From an uncultured Eubacterium sp. (GTDB taxonomy: Bacteria > Bacillota > Clostridia > Lachnospirales > Lachnospiraceae): a stretch of 36,668 nt of DNA. This document shows, in pieces, positions 25,781 through 32,440 of this stretch. Within the stretch, counting starts at the first letter, position 1, and every line of letters starts with the position of its first letter. The stretch is from positions 30,153 to 66,820 of the forward strand of contig CAJTLS010000014.1 in NCBI GenBank assembly GCA_910577295.1. Direction: 5' to 3'. The notes below the pieces were generated by a model. The model made no database searches, was not told where the DNA came from, and was given only the letters and a program-made list of their open reading frames with translations. Both the position numbers and the translations under genes were made by a program.

Positions 25781-27631
25781 ATGAAACAATTGCTAACAAT
25801 GTTTGCGTTCGTATTCTTCCTTTGTCTCACGGCTTGTCCTGCGATGGAAGCGAAAGCATATGATTTTACCATCGATTCTTATCATGTGGATATGAAAGTA
25901 ACGAAACAGAATACCTATCGGGTGACTGAGAAGTTAAAGGTGAACTTTAACGTTCGTCGTCATGGTATTTATCGCGATATCCCATTATTAAACCATATTG
26001 AGCGTAAAGACGGCAGTAAGGATACAGTAATGGCAAAGCTTGAAAATGTGTCCTGCTCGGATTCTTTTTCCTCTTCGAGAAAAAAATCAGGAGATGCGGA
26101 TTACTGCCGGCTTCAGATTGGGGATAAGGATCAAGAAATCATAGGGGAAAAAGAATATACGATTTCTTTTGATTATGTTATGGGAAACGATGTTCTAGCT
26201 GAAAATGATGAGTTATATTATAATATAATTCCCACGGAGCATACGAGTCCCATTCGCAACATCACATTTTCGATAGAGATGCCGGATACGTTTGATGAGA
26301 AAAAACTTGGGATGAGCTATGGCTCATACGGGGGCGAATTGCTGGACGGTCTCACCTATCGAATCGAGGGAAGAACCATTTATGGGCAACTTGACCCTGA
26401 CATAACGTTACGGAATGGTGATAGTGTTACGGTACGCCTGCTTTTAGAGGAGGGTTATTTTAAGAGTACGAACACAACGTCATGGTTCGCTTACATTTCG
26501 ATTGCGGTTGCCGCTTTTGGTGCGCTGATTGCCTTTGTTCTCTGGTACATTTACGGACGCGATGACCCGGTTGTGGAAACGGTTGAGTTCTATCCCCCAA
26601 ACGGTCTTAACAGTCTGGAGCTTGCGTTTGCCTACAAGGGAACGGTGGATAATAAGGATGTCGTCTCTCTGCTGGTGTTTTTGGCACAAAAGGGGTATTT
26701 GCGCATTCTAGAGAAGGGCAAACGTGATTTTACAATTGAGAAAGTAAAGGAATACGATGGTTTCAACGAGGCAGAGAGAAAATTCTTTCAAGGACTGTTC
26801 CGTAAGGGAAACAGCGTGTCCAAAAAAGATTTGACGGACTCGTTTTATAAAACCGTAAATGCCGTGAAAGCTCTCGTTGACAATAAGGAGAACAAGAAAG
26901 TTATCTATTATGCAAATTCCATCAATAAGGGATGGATACTATGGCTGCTGACAATCATTTCGTTCGTTTTTGCGTTGATAAAACCAATGAAAGATTATTA
27001 CTTTTCTATTCTGCCCGGACTTGGGGCCGGAGTGGGGCTTGCTGTCGCCGCATGCCTTGCCTATGTGTGCCTTTTTGATGAGAACGTCAAAATACTGGCG
27101 CGAATCATTACTTTTGTCACTATCACAGCAGTGGGTTTTGTGGGCTTTTTCATATTTTTGAAGGAGCCGGTAGTATATGCGGATACATGGTATAAGACGT
27201 CTTTGATTTTAGATTTGATTTTTGCCGGCGTTACTATGTTTTTCTGCTCCTACATGTCGAAAAGGACGCCATACGGCACCGAAATACTCGGCCGTATCCG
27301 CGGTTTTAGGACATTTCTTGATACTGCTGAAAAAGAGCGCCTTGAAGTGTTGGTAAATGAAGAACCACAGTATTTTTATAACATATTGCCATACACGTAT
27401 GTGTTGGATTTATCGGACAAATGGATGAAAAAGTTTGAGGGGATTTCAGTGGAACCACCGAATTGGTACTATGGCAGTAACCATTCGATGTTTGATATGG
27501 TAATGTTCCATCATTTTATGACGTCGACGATGTCACAAGCAACGAGTTCCATGACATCGACTCCGAGTTCGTCCGGAGGCGGAGGATTTTCCGGCGGCGG
27601 TTCCGGTGGTGGCGGCGTTGGTTCATGGTAA
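25781..27631 (+). CDS. DUF2207-domain membrane protein
   Basis: A 616-aa exported membrane protein. It has a signal peptide (cleavage likely after EAKA), an extracytoplasmic beta-rich DUF2207 domain (YDFTIDSYHVDMKV, RHGIYRDIPLL, YTISFDYVM), a transmembrane helix near residues 228-247, a cytoplasmic part with YPPNGLNSLELAFAYKGTVD, and two or three further helices around 385-475. The C-terminus is a low-complexity glycine tail (GGGGFSGGGSGGGG). This layout is typical of the partner encoded next to lemA. Function is unknown; a role in envelope maintenance is inferred only from the partnership. Confidence 0.88.
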   Translation: MKQLLTMFAFVFFLCLTACPAMEAKAYDFTIDSYHVDMKVTKQNTYRVTEKLKVNFNVRRHGIYRDIPLLNHIERKDGSKDTVMAKLENVSCSDSFSSSRKKSGDADYCRLQIGDKDQEIIGEKEYTISFDYVMGNDVLAENDELYYNIIPTEHTSPIRNITFSIEMPDTFDEKKLGMSYGSYGGELLDGLTYRIEGRTIYGQLDPDITLRNGDSVTVRLLLEEGYFKSTNTTSWFAYISIAVAAFGALIAFVLWYIYGRDDPVVETVEFYPPNGLNSLELAFAYKGTVDNKDVVSLLVFLAQKGYLRILEKGKRDFTIEKVKEYDGFNEAERKFFQGLFRKGNSVSKKDLTDSFYKTVNAVKALVDNKENKKVIYYANSINKGWILWLLTIISFVFALIKPMKDYYFSILPGLGAGVGLAVAACLAYVCLFDENVKILARIITFVTITAVGFVGFFIFLKEPVVYADTWYKTSLILDLIFAGVTMFFCSYMSKRTPYGTEILGRIRGFRTFLDTAEKERLEVLVNEEPQYFYNILPYTYVLDLSDKWMKKFEGISVEPPNWYYGSNHSMFDMVMFHHFMTSTMSQATSSMTSTPSSSGGGGFSGGGSGGGGVGSW

Positions 27632-27653
27632 TTTTGATGGGGAGGTGACGGAA

Positions 27654-28010
27654 ATGGAATTGGCAACAAGACATTTTGTTCGACCAAAAGATTTGAATCA
27701 TCATGAAACCGTTTATGCGGGGCAACTGGCAGACTGGCTTACGGAAGCGGCTATGGTAGGGGTGACGCAGATAGTGAAAAATAGCAGCAACATAGTGCTT
27801 GCTACTTTGAAAGAGATGCGCGTACTAAAACCGATTATGGCCGGCTGCATATTGGAATTTGAGTATGAGAAGCAGCATTTGGGAACAACGAGTATAGAAA
27901 TTTTTGTAAACGTGAAAGATATGTTATCACAGGAACAATATGCGCGGGGAAGCGCTGTATTTGTCACCGTAGATGAAAACGGGAAAAAGACCCCGCACGG
28001 GTTAATGTAA
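27654..28010 (+). CDS. Acyl-CoA thioesterase, hotdog fold (YciA/BFIT-like)
   Basis: A 118-aa single hotdog domain. It contains RPKDLNHHETVYAGQLADWLTEAA, whose N/H-x-x-x-x-x-G-Q-L pattern is the active-site helix of acyl-CoA hydrolases. Later strands are VLATLKEMRVLKPIMAGCILEFEYEK and ARGSAVFVTVDENGK. It would hydrolyse an acyl-CoA; the substrate is unknown. ATG 27654 is chosen for GGAGG at 27641-27645. The longer frame from 27606 runs through the end of the DUF2207 gene and lacks a ribosome site. Confidence 0.82.
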   Translation: MELATRHFVRPKDLNHHETVYAGQLADWLTEAAMVGVTQIVKNSSNIVLATLKEMRVLKPIMAGCILEFEYEKQHLGTTSIEIFVNVKDMLSQEQYARGSAVFVTVDENGKKTPHGLM

Positions 28011-28035
28011 AAAGCGTAGAACTGGAGGTTTCACA

Positions 28036-28701
28036 ATGGAGAGAATCAAAATTAATCACTTATTTGAAAGTGACCACACGCTGGCGATGAATATTTTTGA
28101 TGGCGTTCAGTATCCTTATGAGGTTTTGCCAAAGATTGGTGAGTTCATTATCAACTTAGGAAAGAGTCTGCCTGCCGAGCGTTTCGAATGCCGAAACGGC
28201 AATATCTGGATTGCAAAGTCTGCCAATGTAGCTGAGACGGCAAGTATTACTGGTCCTGCCATTATTGACGAAGAGGCAGAAATCCGTCACTGCGCTTTTA
28301 TCCGCGGCAATGCGATTGTTGGTAAGGGAGCGGTAGTTGGCAATTCAACGGAACTAAAAAATGTGATTCTTTTTGATAAGGTTCAGGTGCCGCATTATAA
28401 TTATGTAGGTGATTCGATTTTAGGTTATCAGTCGCATATGGGCGCTGGTTCAATTACATCGAATGTGAAATCGGATAAAACGTTAGTTGAAATCAGAATA
28501 GGAGAAGCTAAGACGGCTACCGGACTAAAGAAAATGGGGGCGATTCTTGGCGACCATGTAGAGATAGGATGCGGCAGTATTTTGAATCCGGGAACGATTA
28601 TCGGGAAAAATACAAATGTCTATCCGCTCTCTAGTGTAAGAGGTTATGTGCCGGAGGGAAGCATATACAAAAAACAAGGCGAAATTGTGGAGAAAAAGTA
28701 A
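28036..28701 (+). CDS. Left-handed beta-helix nucleotidyl/acyltransferase-like protein
   Basis: A 221-aa protein with hexapeptide repeats of the left-handed beta-helix type (IWIAKSANVAETASITGPAII, AFIRGNAIVGKGAVVGNST, ILGDHVEIGCGSILNPGTII, KNTNVYPLSSVRG). It resembles the C-terminal acetyltransferase half of GlmU-like proteins, without a pyrophosphorylase domain. The insert GYQSHMGAGSITSNVKSDK and the following basic segment look like the substrate region of UDP-sugar acyltransferases. Acceptor and donor are unknown. It starts 25 nt after the thioesterase gene with GGAGG. Confidence 0.8.
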   Translation: MERIKINHLFESDHTLAMNIFDGVQYPYEVLPKIGEFIINLGKSLPAERFECRNGNIWIAKSANVAETASITGPAIIDEEAEIRHCAFIRGNAIVGKGAVVGNSTELKNVILFDKVQVPHYNYVGDSILGYQSHMGAGSITSNVKSDKTLVEIRIGEAKTATGLKKMGAILGDHVEIGCGSILNPGTIIGKNTNVYPLSSVRGYVPEGSIYKKQGEIVEKK

Positions 28702-28776
28702 GTGGCAAAAGTGTGGGAATGCCTGCCATATGGAACAAATTGTTAAGCCGCTGCCCTTGAACAGAGCTGTCAGTAA

Positions 28777-28805
28777 TTGACAATTAGAGGAAAATATTGT
28801 ATTAT
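28777..28805 (+). promoter_or_regulatory. Predicted promoter of the Fe-S scaffold/GGGtGRT operon
   Basis: TTGACA (28777-28782), 17-bp spacer, TATTAT (28800-28805), 40 bp before the scaffold ATG. The -35 and spacing are ideal. Confidence 0.75.
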
Positions 28806-28845
28806 TTCTAAAGGATATGAACAAAATTCTGAAAGGAGTTACGAC

Positions 28846-29550
28846 ATGATTTATTCACAAGAAGTAGAAAACATGTGCCCGGTTGCTCAGGGTGTAAACC
28901 ACGGTTGTGCACCAATCCCTGAAGAAGCAAAATGGGTCAAAGCAAAAGAAGTTAAAGATATCTCCGGTTTGACACATGGTGTAGGCTGGTGTGCACCACA
29001 GCAGGGCGCCTGCAAGCTTACCTTGAACGTAAAAGAGGGTATCATTCAGGAAGCGCTGGTAGAGACGATTGGCTGTTCCGGCATGACTCATTCCGCAGCT
29101 ATGGCGTCGGAGATTCTTCCGGGAAGAACGGTTATGGAAGCATTGAATACAGACCTTGTTTGTGATGCTATTAATACGGCAATGAGAGAGTTGTTTTTGC
29201 AGATTGTATATGGTAGAACACAGAGTGCATTCTCCGAGGATGGTTTGCCGGTAGGAGCAGGTCTGGAGGACTTGGGAAAAGGACTTCGTTCTCAGGTTGG
29301 TACGATGTACGGTACATTGAAAAAGGGTCCCCGTTATCTGGAAATGGCAGAGGGGTATGTGACGGGAATTGCCCTTGATGAAGAGGATATGATAATTGGT
29401 TATAAGTTTGTAAGTCTTGGCAAGATGACAGATTTCATTAAAAAAGGCGACGACCCGAACACCGCATATGAAAAAGCATGTGGACAGTATGGCCGTGTAG
29501 ACGATGCTGTTAAAATCATCGACCCGAGAACTGATGAAGTACTTAAATAA
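28846..29550 (+). CDS. NifU/IscU-like iron-sulfur cluster scaffold protein
   Basis: A 234-aa protein with an IscU-like core. ETIGCSGMTHSAAMASE (Cys77) matches the scaffold loop around the second IscU cysteine, and HGVGWCAPQQGACK (Cys49, Cys56) lies upstream. An extra N-terminal stretch carries Cys11 and Cys21 (CPVAQGVNHGC); further cysteines are Cys106 and one in EKACGQYG. It probably assembles or holds an Fe-S cluster in the cytoplasm. The ATG at 28846 follows GAAAGGAG; the longer frame to 28777 would include the promoter. It is 19 nt from the GGGtGRT gene, a pairing common in anaerobes. Confidence 0.85.
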   Translation: MIYSQEVENMCPVAQGVNHGCAPIPEEAKWVKAKEVKDISGLTHGVGWCAPQQGACKLTLNVKEGIIQEALVETIGCSGMTHSAAMASEILPGRTVMEALNTDLVCDAINTAMRELFLQIVYGRTQSAFSEDGLPVGAGLEDLGKGLRSQVGTMYGTLKKGPRYLEMAEGYVTGIALDEEDMIIGYKFVSLGKMTDFIKKGDDPNTAYEKACGQYGRVDDAVKIIDPRTDEVLK

Positions 29551-29569
29551 ATAGAGGAGGAAAGAAATC

Positions 29570-30580
29570 ATGGCATTATTTGAATCATATGAAAGAAGAA
29601 TTGATAAAATCAATGGCGTATTGGCTGAGTATGGTATCTCCTCTATTGAAGAAGCAGAGAAGATTACGAAAGACGCCGGCCTGAATGTATACGACCAAAT
29701 TAAGGGCATCCAGCCGATTTGTTTTGAAAATGCATGCTGGGCTTATACAGTAGGTGCTGCCATTGCAATTAAAAAGGGCTGCAAGAGAGCTGCCGACGCA
29801 GCGGCTGCAATCGGTGAGGGACTTCAGGCATTCTGTATTCCCGGCTCGGTAGCAGATACCCGTAAAGTAGGTCTTGGACACGGTAATCTTGGAAAAATGC
29901 TTTTGGAAGAGGAAACCGAGTGTTTCTGCTTTTTGGCAGGACACGAATCTTTTGCAGCAGCAGAGGGGGCAATCGGTATCGCGGAGAAAGCAAACAAAGT
30001 TCGCAAAAAGCCTCTTCGTGTTATTTTGAATGGTCTTGGTAAAGATGCTGCACAGATTATCTCCCGTATCAATGGTTTTACTTTTGTGGAGACGGAATAT
30101 GACCCATATAAGAATGAAGTAAAAGAAGTGTTCCGCAAATCTTATTCCGAGGGACTTCGCGCTAAAGTTAATTGTTATGGCGCCAACGATGTTCAGGAAG
30201 GTGTTGCGATTATGCATAAAGAGGGGGTAGACGTATCTATCACTGGTAACTCTACTAACCCTACACGTTTCCAGCATCCGGTAGCAGGTACTTATAAAAA
30301 AGAATGCCTCGAGCAGGGAAAGAAATACTTCTCCGTAGCATCCGGTGGCGGTACAGGACGTACACTTCATCCGGATAATATGGCTGCCGGCCCGGCTTCT
30401 TATGGTATGACGGATACATTAGGCCGTATGCACAGCGACGCTCAGTTTGCTGGTTCTTCATCCGTACCAGCTCATGTCGAGATGATGGGCCTGATTGGTG
30501 CAGGTAATAACCCAATGGTTGGTATGACAGTAGCAGTAGCAGTTTCCATTCAGGAAGCGGCAGATAATGGGAAGTTCTAA
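29570..30580 (+). CDS. GGGtGRT family protein (function unknown, Fe-S scaffold partner)
   Basis: A 336-aa soluble protein carrying the name-giving motif GGGTGRTLHPDN at residues 259-270, followed by MAAGPASYGMTDTLGRMHSD. It has many cysteines (Cys51, Cys56, Cys71, Cys89, paired Cys118/Cys120, Cys202, Cys246) and the conserved stretch VGLGHGNLGKMLLEEETECFC. The family has no established function; its constant neighbour is the NifU-like scaffold gene, here 19 nt upstream with AGGAGG in between. The last 12 codons and the terminator are duplicated at 31407-31576. Confidence 0.88.
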   Translation: MALFESYERRIDKINGVLAEYGISSIEEAEKITKDAGLNVYDQIKGIQPICFENACWAYTVGAAIAIKKGCKRAADAAAAIGEGLQAFCIPGSVADTRKVGLGHGNLGKMLLEEETECFCFLAGHESFAAAEGAIGIAEKANKVRKKPLRVILNGLGKDAAQIISRINGFTFVETEYDPYKNEVKEVFRKSYSEGLRAKVNCYGANDVQEGVAIMHKEGVDVSITGNSTNPTRFQHPVAGTYKKECLEQGKKYFSVASGGGTGRTLHPDNMAAGPASYGMTDTLGRMHSDAQFAGSSSVPAHVEMMGLIGAGNNPMVGMTVAVAVSIQEAADNGKF

Positions 30581-30709
30581 AACATTGTAAATATGTGATT
30601 GAAGAAATGGTAGGAGTGGCTAAATGTAGGTCACTCCTACACTATTTTACAGTATTCTTACATTTTGTTGAAAAAATATTTTTGGCAAGATAGGAATGCT
30701 TTGAAAAGA
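30542..30709. repeat. Direct repeat R1: native 3' end of the GGGtGRT gene plus terminator
   Basis: This 168-bp stretch contains the last 12 codons and stop codon of the GGGtGRT gene, its hairpin, and ~65 bp of AT-rich downstream sequence. It recurs at 31407-31576 with three substitutions and two single-base insertions (about 97% identity). Weaker similarity runs about 10 bp further right. Confidence 0.95.
30610..30650 (+). terminator. Hairpin terminator of the scaffold/GGGtGRT operon
   Basis: GTAGGAGTG (30610-30618) pairs with CACTCCTAC (30632-30640); ACTATTTTAC follows. The trailing T-run is short. The same hairpin recurs in the downstream repeat. Confidence 0.7.
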
Positions 30710-30775
30710 GGAATGGATATTTCTTTCGGATTGTGGTAATATAAAATTATCAGTATTTTGGAAAGGGTGATGAAC

Positions 30776-30934
30776 ATGGCATTAGCAGAGGCTGTAAAAA
30801 CAGTAGAACCTACTTATACAATTGATGATTCCATGAATGTCTTGTTAGGGAAACTTGATGAAGCCATTGACGATATGGAAAATGGCAGAGTTCAGACGAT
30901 TGATGAGGCATGGGATGAAATTGAAAGAGTATAG
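30776..30934 (+). CDS. Small type II antitoxin (RelB-like)
   Basis: A 52-aa acidic protein beginning MALAEAVKTVEPTYTIDDSM. The C-terminal half (DEAIDDMENGRVQTIDEAWDEIERV) has the acidic tail with a conserved Trp seen in small antitoxins that wrap around RelE/ParE toxins. The ATG at 30776 is chosen because AAAGGG (30762-30767) is 8 nt upstream; an ATG at 30770 is too close. The stop codon is 9 nt before the toxin start, the usual antitoxin-toxin order. There is no clear DNA-binding domain, so self-repression would need another factor or the complex. Confidence 0.75.
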   Translation: MALAEAVKTVEPTYTIDDSMNVLLGKLDEAIDDMENGRVQTIDEAWDEIERV

Positions 30935-30943
30935 GGAGTACAA

Positions 30944-31282
30944 ATGGCAGAACGATACAAAGTGGTAATAGCACAGAGTGGAAAAATGGATGTCATGAAT
31001 AAAAAGCGGTATATCATTGAAAATTTTAAGTATCGTGATTATGCTCGAAACTTTTCCGCTAAGATAAAGAAAGCTGCACAGGGATTGGACACACTCCCAA
31101 CCGGCTATGGAACCACAGGTTTTCAATACCGTGGATATGATATTTATATGAAGCCTATTAGTAATCATTTATTGTTTTATACGATAGATGAAGAAGAGAT
31201 GGTGGTCACTTTACTTCGTGTATTGCAGGATGGCATGGATTGGGAGTACATAATTAAGCATTGGATTGAAAGTAACTTATAA
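30944..31282 (+). CDS. RelE/ParE family toxin
   Basis: A 112-aa basic protein with the RelE/ParE fold pattern: YKVVIAQSGKMDV (first strand), a helical NFKYRDYARNFSAKIKKAAQGLDTLP segment, then YDIYMKPISNHLLFYTIDEEEMVVTLLRVLQDGMDWEYII, where the core strands and the LRVLQDGMDW ending match RelE/YafQ-type toxins. It would cleave ribosome-bound mRNA or poison gyrase; which one cannot be told. It follows its antitoxin by 9 nt and sits between two direct repeats of a chromosomal gene end. Confidence 0.85.
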   Translation: MAERYKVVIAQSGKMDVMNKKRYIIENFKYRDYARNFSAKIKKAAQGLDTLPTGYGTTGFQYRGYDIYMKPISNHLLFYTIDEEEMVVTLLRVLQDGMDWEYIIKHWIESNL

Positions 31283-31340
31283 GCGAAACGTAAATGTAGA
31301 CTGCTTGGAAAGAGCAGAACAATGTATTAAGGAGTGTTTC

Positions 31341-31377
31341 AGTGTAGGTTATTCCTTGATTATTCCTACACTTTTAT
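31341..31377 (+). terminator. Hairpin terminator of the toxin-antitoxin operon
   Basis: AGTGTAGG (31341-31348) pairs with CCTACACT (31365-31372), followed by TTTATT. The region from AAGGAGTG at 31329-31336 to here resembles the GGGtGRT terminator in a diverged form. Confidence 0.65.
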
Positions 31378-31406
31378 TATAAAATACCGTATGTCAGGCG
31401 TTTCAT

Positions 31407-31576
31407 GTTTCCATTCAGGAAGCGGCAGATAATGGGAAGTTCTAAAACATTGTAAATACGTGATTTAAGAAATGGTTAGGAGTGGCTAAATGTAGGTCAC
31501 TCCTACACTATTTTACAGTATTCTTACATTTTGTTTAAAAAAATATTTTTGGCAAGATAGGAATGCTTTGAAAAGA
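31407..31576. repeat. Direct repeat R2: displaced copy of the GGGtGRT gene end
   Basis: This is the second copy of the sequence at 30542-30709, offset by 865 bp. It includes a non-functional fragment encoding VSIQEAADNGKF and stop, and the terminator hairpin near 31479-31509. It fills most of the 381-bp gap between the toxin gene and the next gene; no other gene is seen there. Confidence 0.95.
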
Positions 31577-31663
31577 AGAGTGGAAACTGGTATTAAGCAA
31601 TAAATATGCTATTGTCGATATATAATTTAGTTATTATTCTTTAGTAATCAAAGGAGGAGGATT

Positions 31664-32356
31664 GTGAAAGTAGAAAATAATTCCAATCAATATCATGTAA
31701 ACAATGTGGTAGATAATGCAAGCAGGTACAATAATCAAAATGATAGAGGAGTGGCGGATTCTCTTATAGATGAAGGTATAAAAATGGAAATATCTAAAAG
31801 AGGACTTGCTTTGGCAGGAGAAATGGAACCATTTCTCGATACTTATGAAACTACTTGCGCTTTACTGAAAGGTACTGGTCATGTTGGAAGTGAAAAAATG
31901 ATGAATGGAGACTTTGTTGATGTTTTGGCGGAAAACTATCAAAATGAATTACAAAGGCTTAAAGAAAATTATTCCGGCAAGGAATATGACAGACAGCTTG
32001 CAGTTCTTGATAAAGCATATGAAGAGGCAGCCCAAAGTGTTTCTAGAAGTTATACAAAACAGTTAAAAATGCTGACAGGAGATATTGTCATAAAACCACA
32101 GACAGGTATTTCCTATTATTCAAAAGAAGAGGCGGAAAAGGCTTATCAGGAAAATCTTGAAAAAGACGGAAAGCGAAAGTCAGTCATTGATTCAGAATTG
32201 ACTGCTACGATACAGAATGATGTCAAAAATATTTTACTTCAATTAAAAAATCCTGCTTTGAACCGGCCAGATAATAAGAATGACATTTGGGGCAGTTTTA
32301 TGGATAGTCATATGCATTTGCTGAAAATGTCAATTTATCCACGAAAATTATCATAG
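31664..32356 (+). CDS. Uncharacterised 230-aa protein
   Basis: Not recognised. It is a soluble, mostly helical, charged protein without signal peptide or membrane helix. The N-terminus is Asn-rich and looks disordered (NNSNQYHVNNVVDNASRYNNQ). The middle contains LAENYQNELQRLKENYSGKEYDRQLAVLDKAYEEAAQSVS, a likely helical pair. The GTG start is preceded by a very strong AAAGGAGGAGG site, so expression is plausible. It lies directly after the displaced repeat and before the GH43-like gene; codon use is more AT-rich than in the metabolic genes. Confidence 0.75.
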   Translation: MKVENNSNQYHVNNVVDNASRYNNQNDRGVADSLIDEGIKMEISKRGLALAGEMEPFLDTYETTCALLKGTGHVGSEKMMNGDFVDVLAENYQNELQRLKENYSGKEYDRQLAVLDKAYEEAAQSVSRSYTKQLKMLTGDIVIKPQTGISYYSKEEAEKAYQENLEKDGKRKSVIDSELTATIQNDVKNILLQLKNPALNRPDNKNDIWGSFMDSHMHLLKMSIYPRKLS

Positions 32357-32440
32357 TTTTTGCGTTATACGAGGCTTATAATAGAAGTGTTATAAAAAAG
32401 AAGTGAAGCTTGTTTATGACACTTTAGAATGGAGGTAATT

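Noticed and set aside
28855..29709. Minus-strand open frame of 284 codons antisense to the Fe-S scaffold gene
   Set aside because: It mirrors a gene with clear family motifs, has a Cys/Phe-rich low-complexity product, no ribosome site, and crosses the gap between two plus-strand genes.
29585..30370. Minus-strand open frame of 261 codons antisense to the GGGtGRT gene
   Set aside because: It is a shadow of the strongly supported plus-strand gene, with no start signal and no recognisable domain.
30542..31576. Insertion sequence with long terminal repeats
   Set aside because: The repeats are direct, include coding sequence of the host gene, and no transposase or integrase lies between them; a duplication or gene-end insertion fits better.
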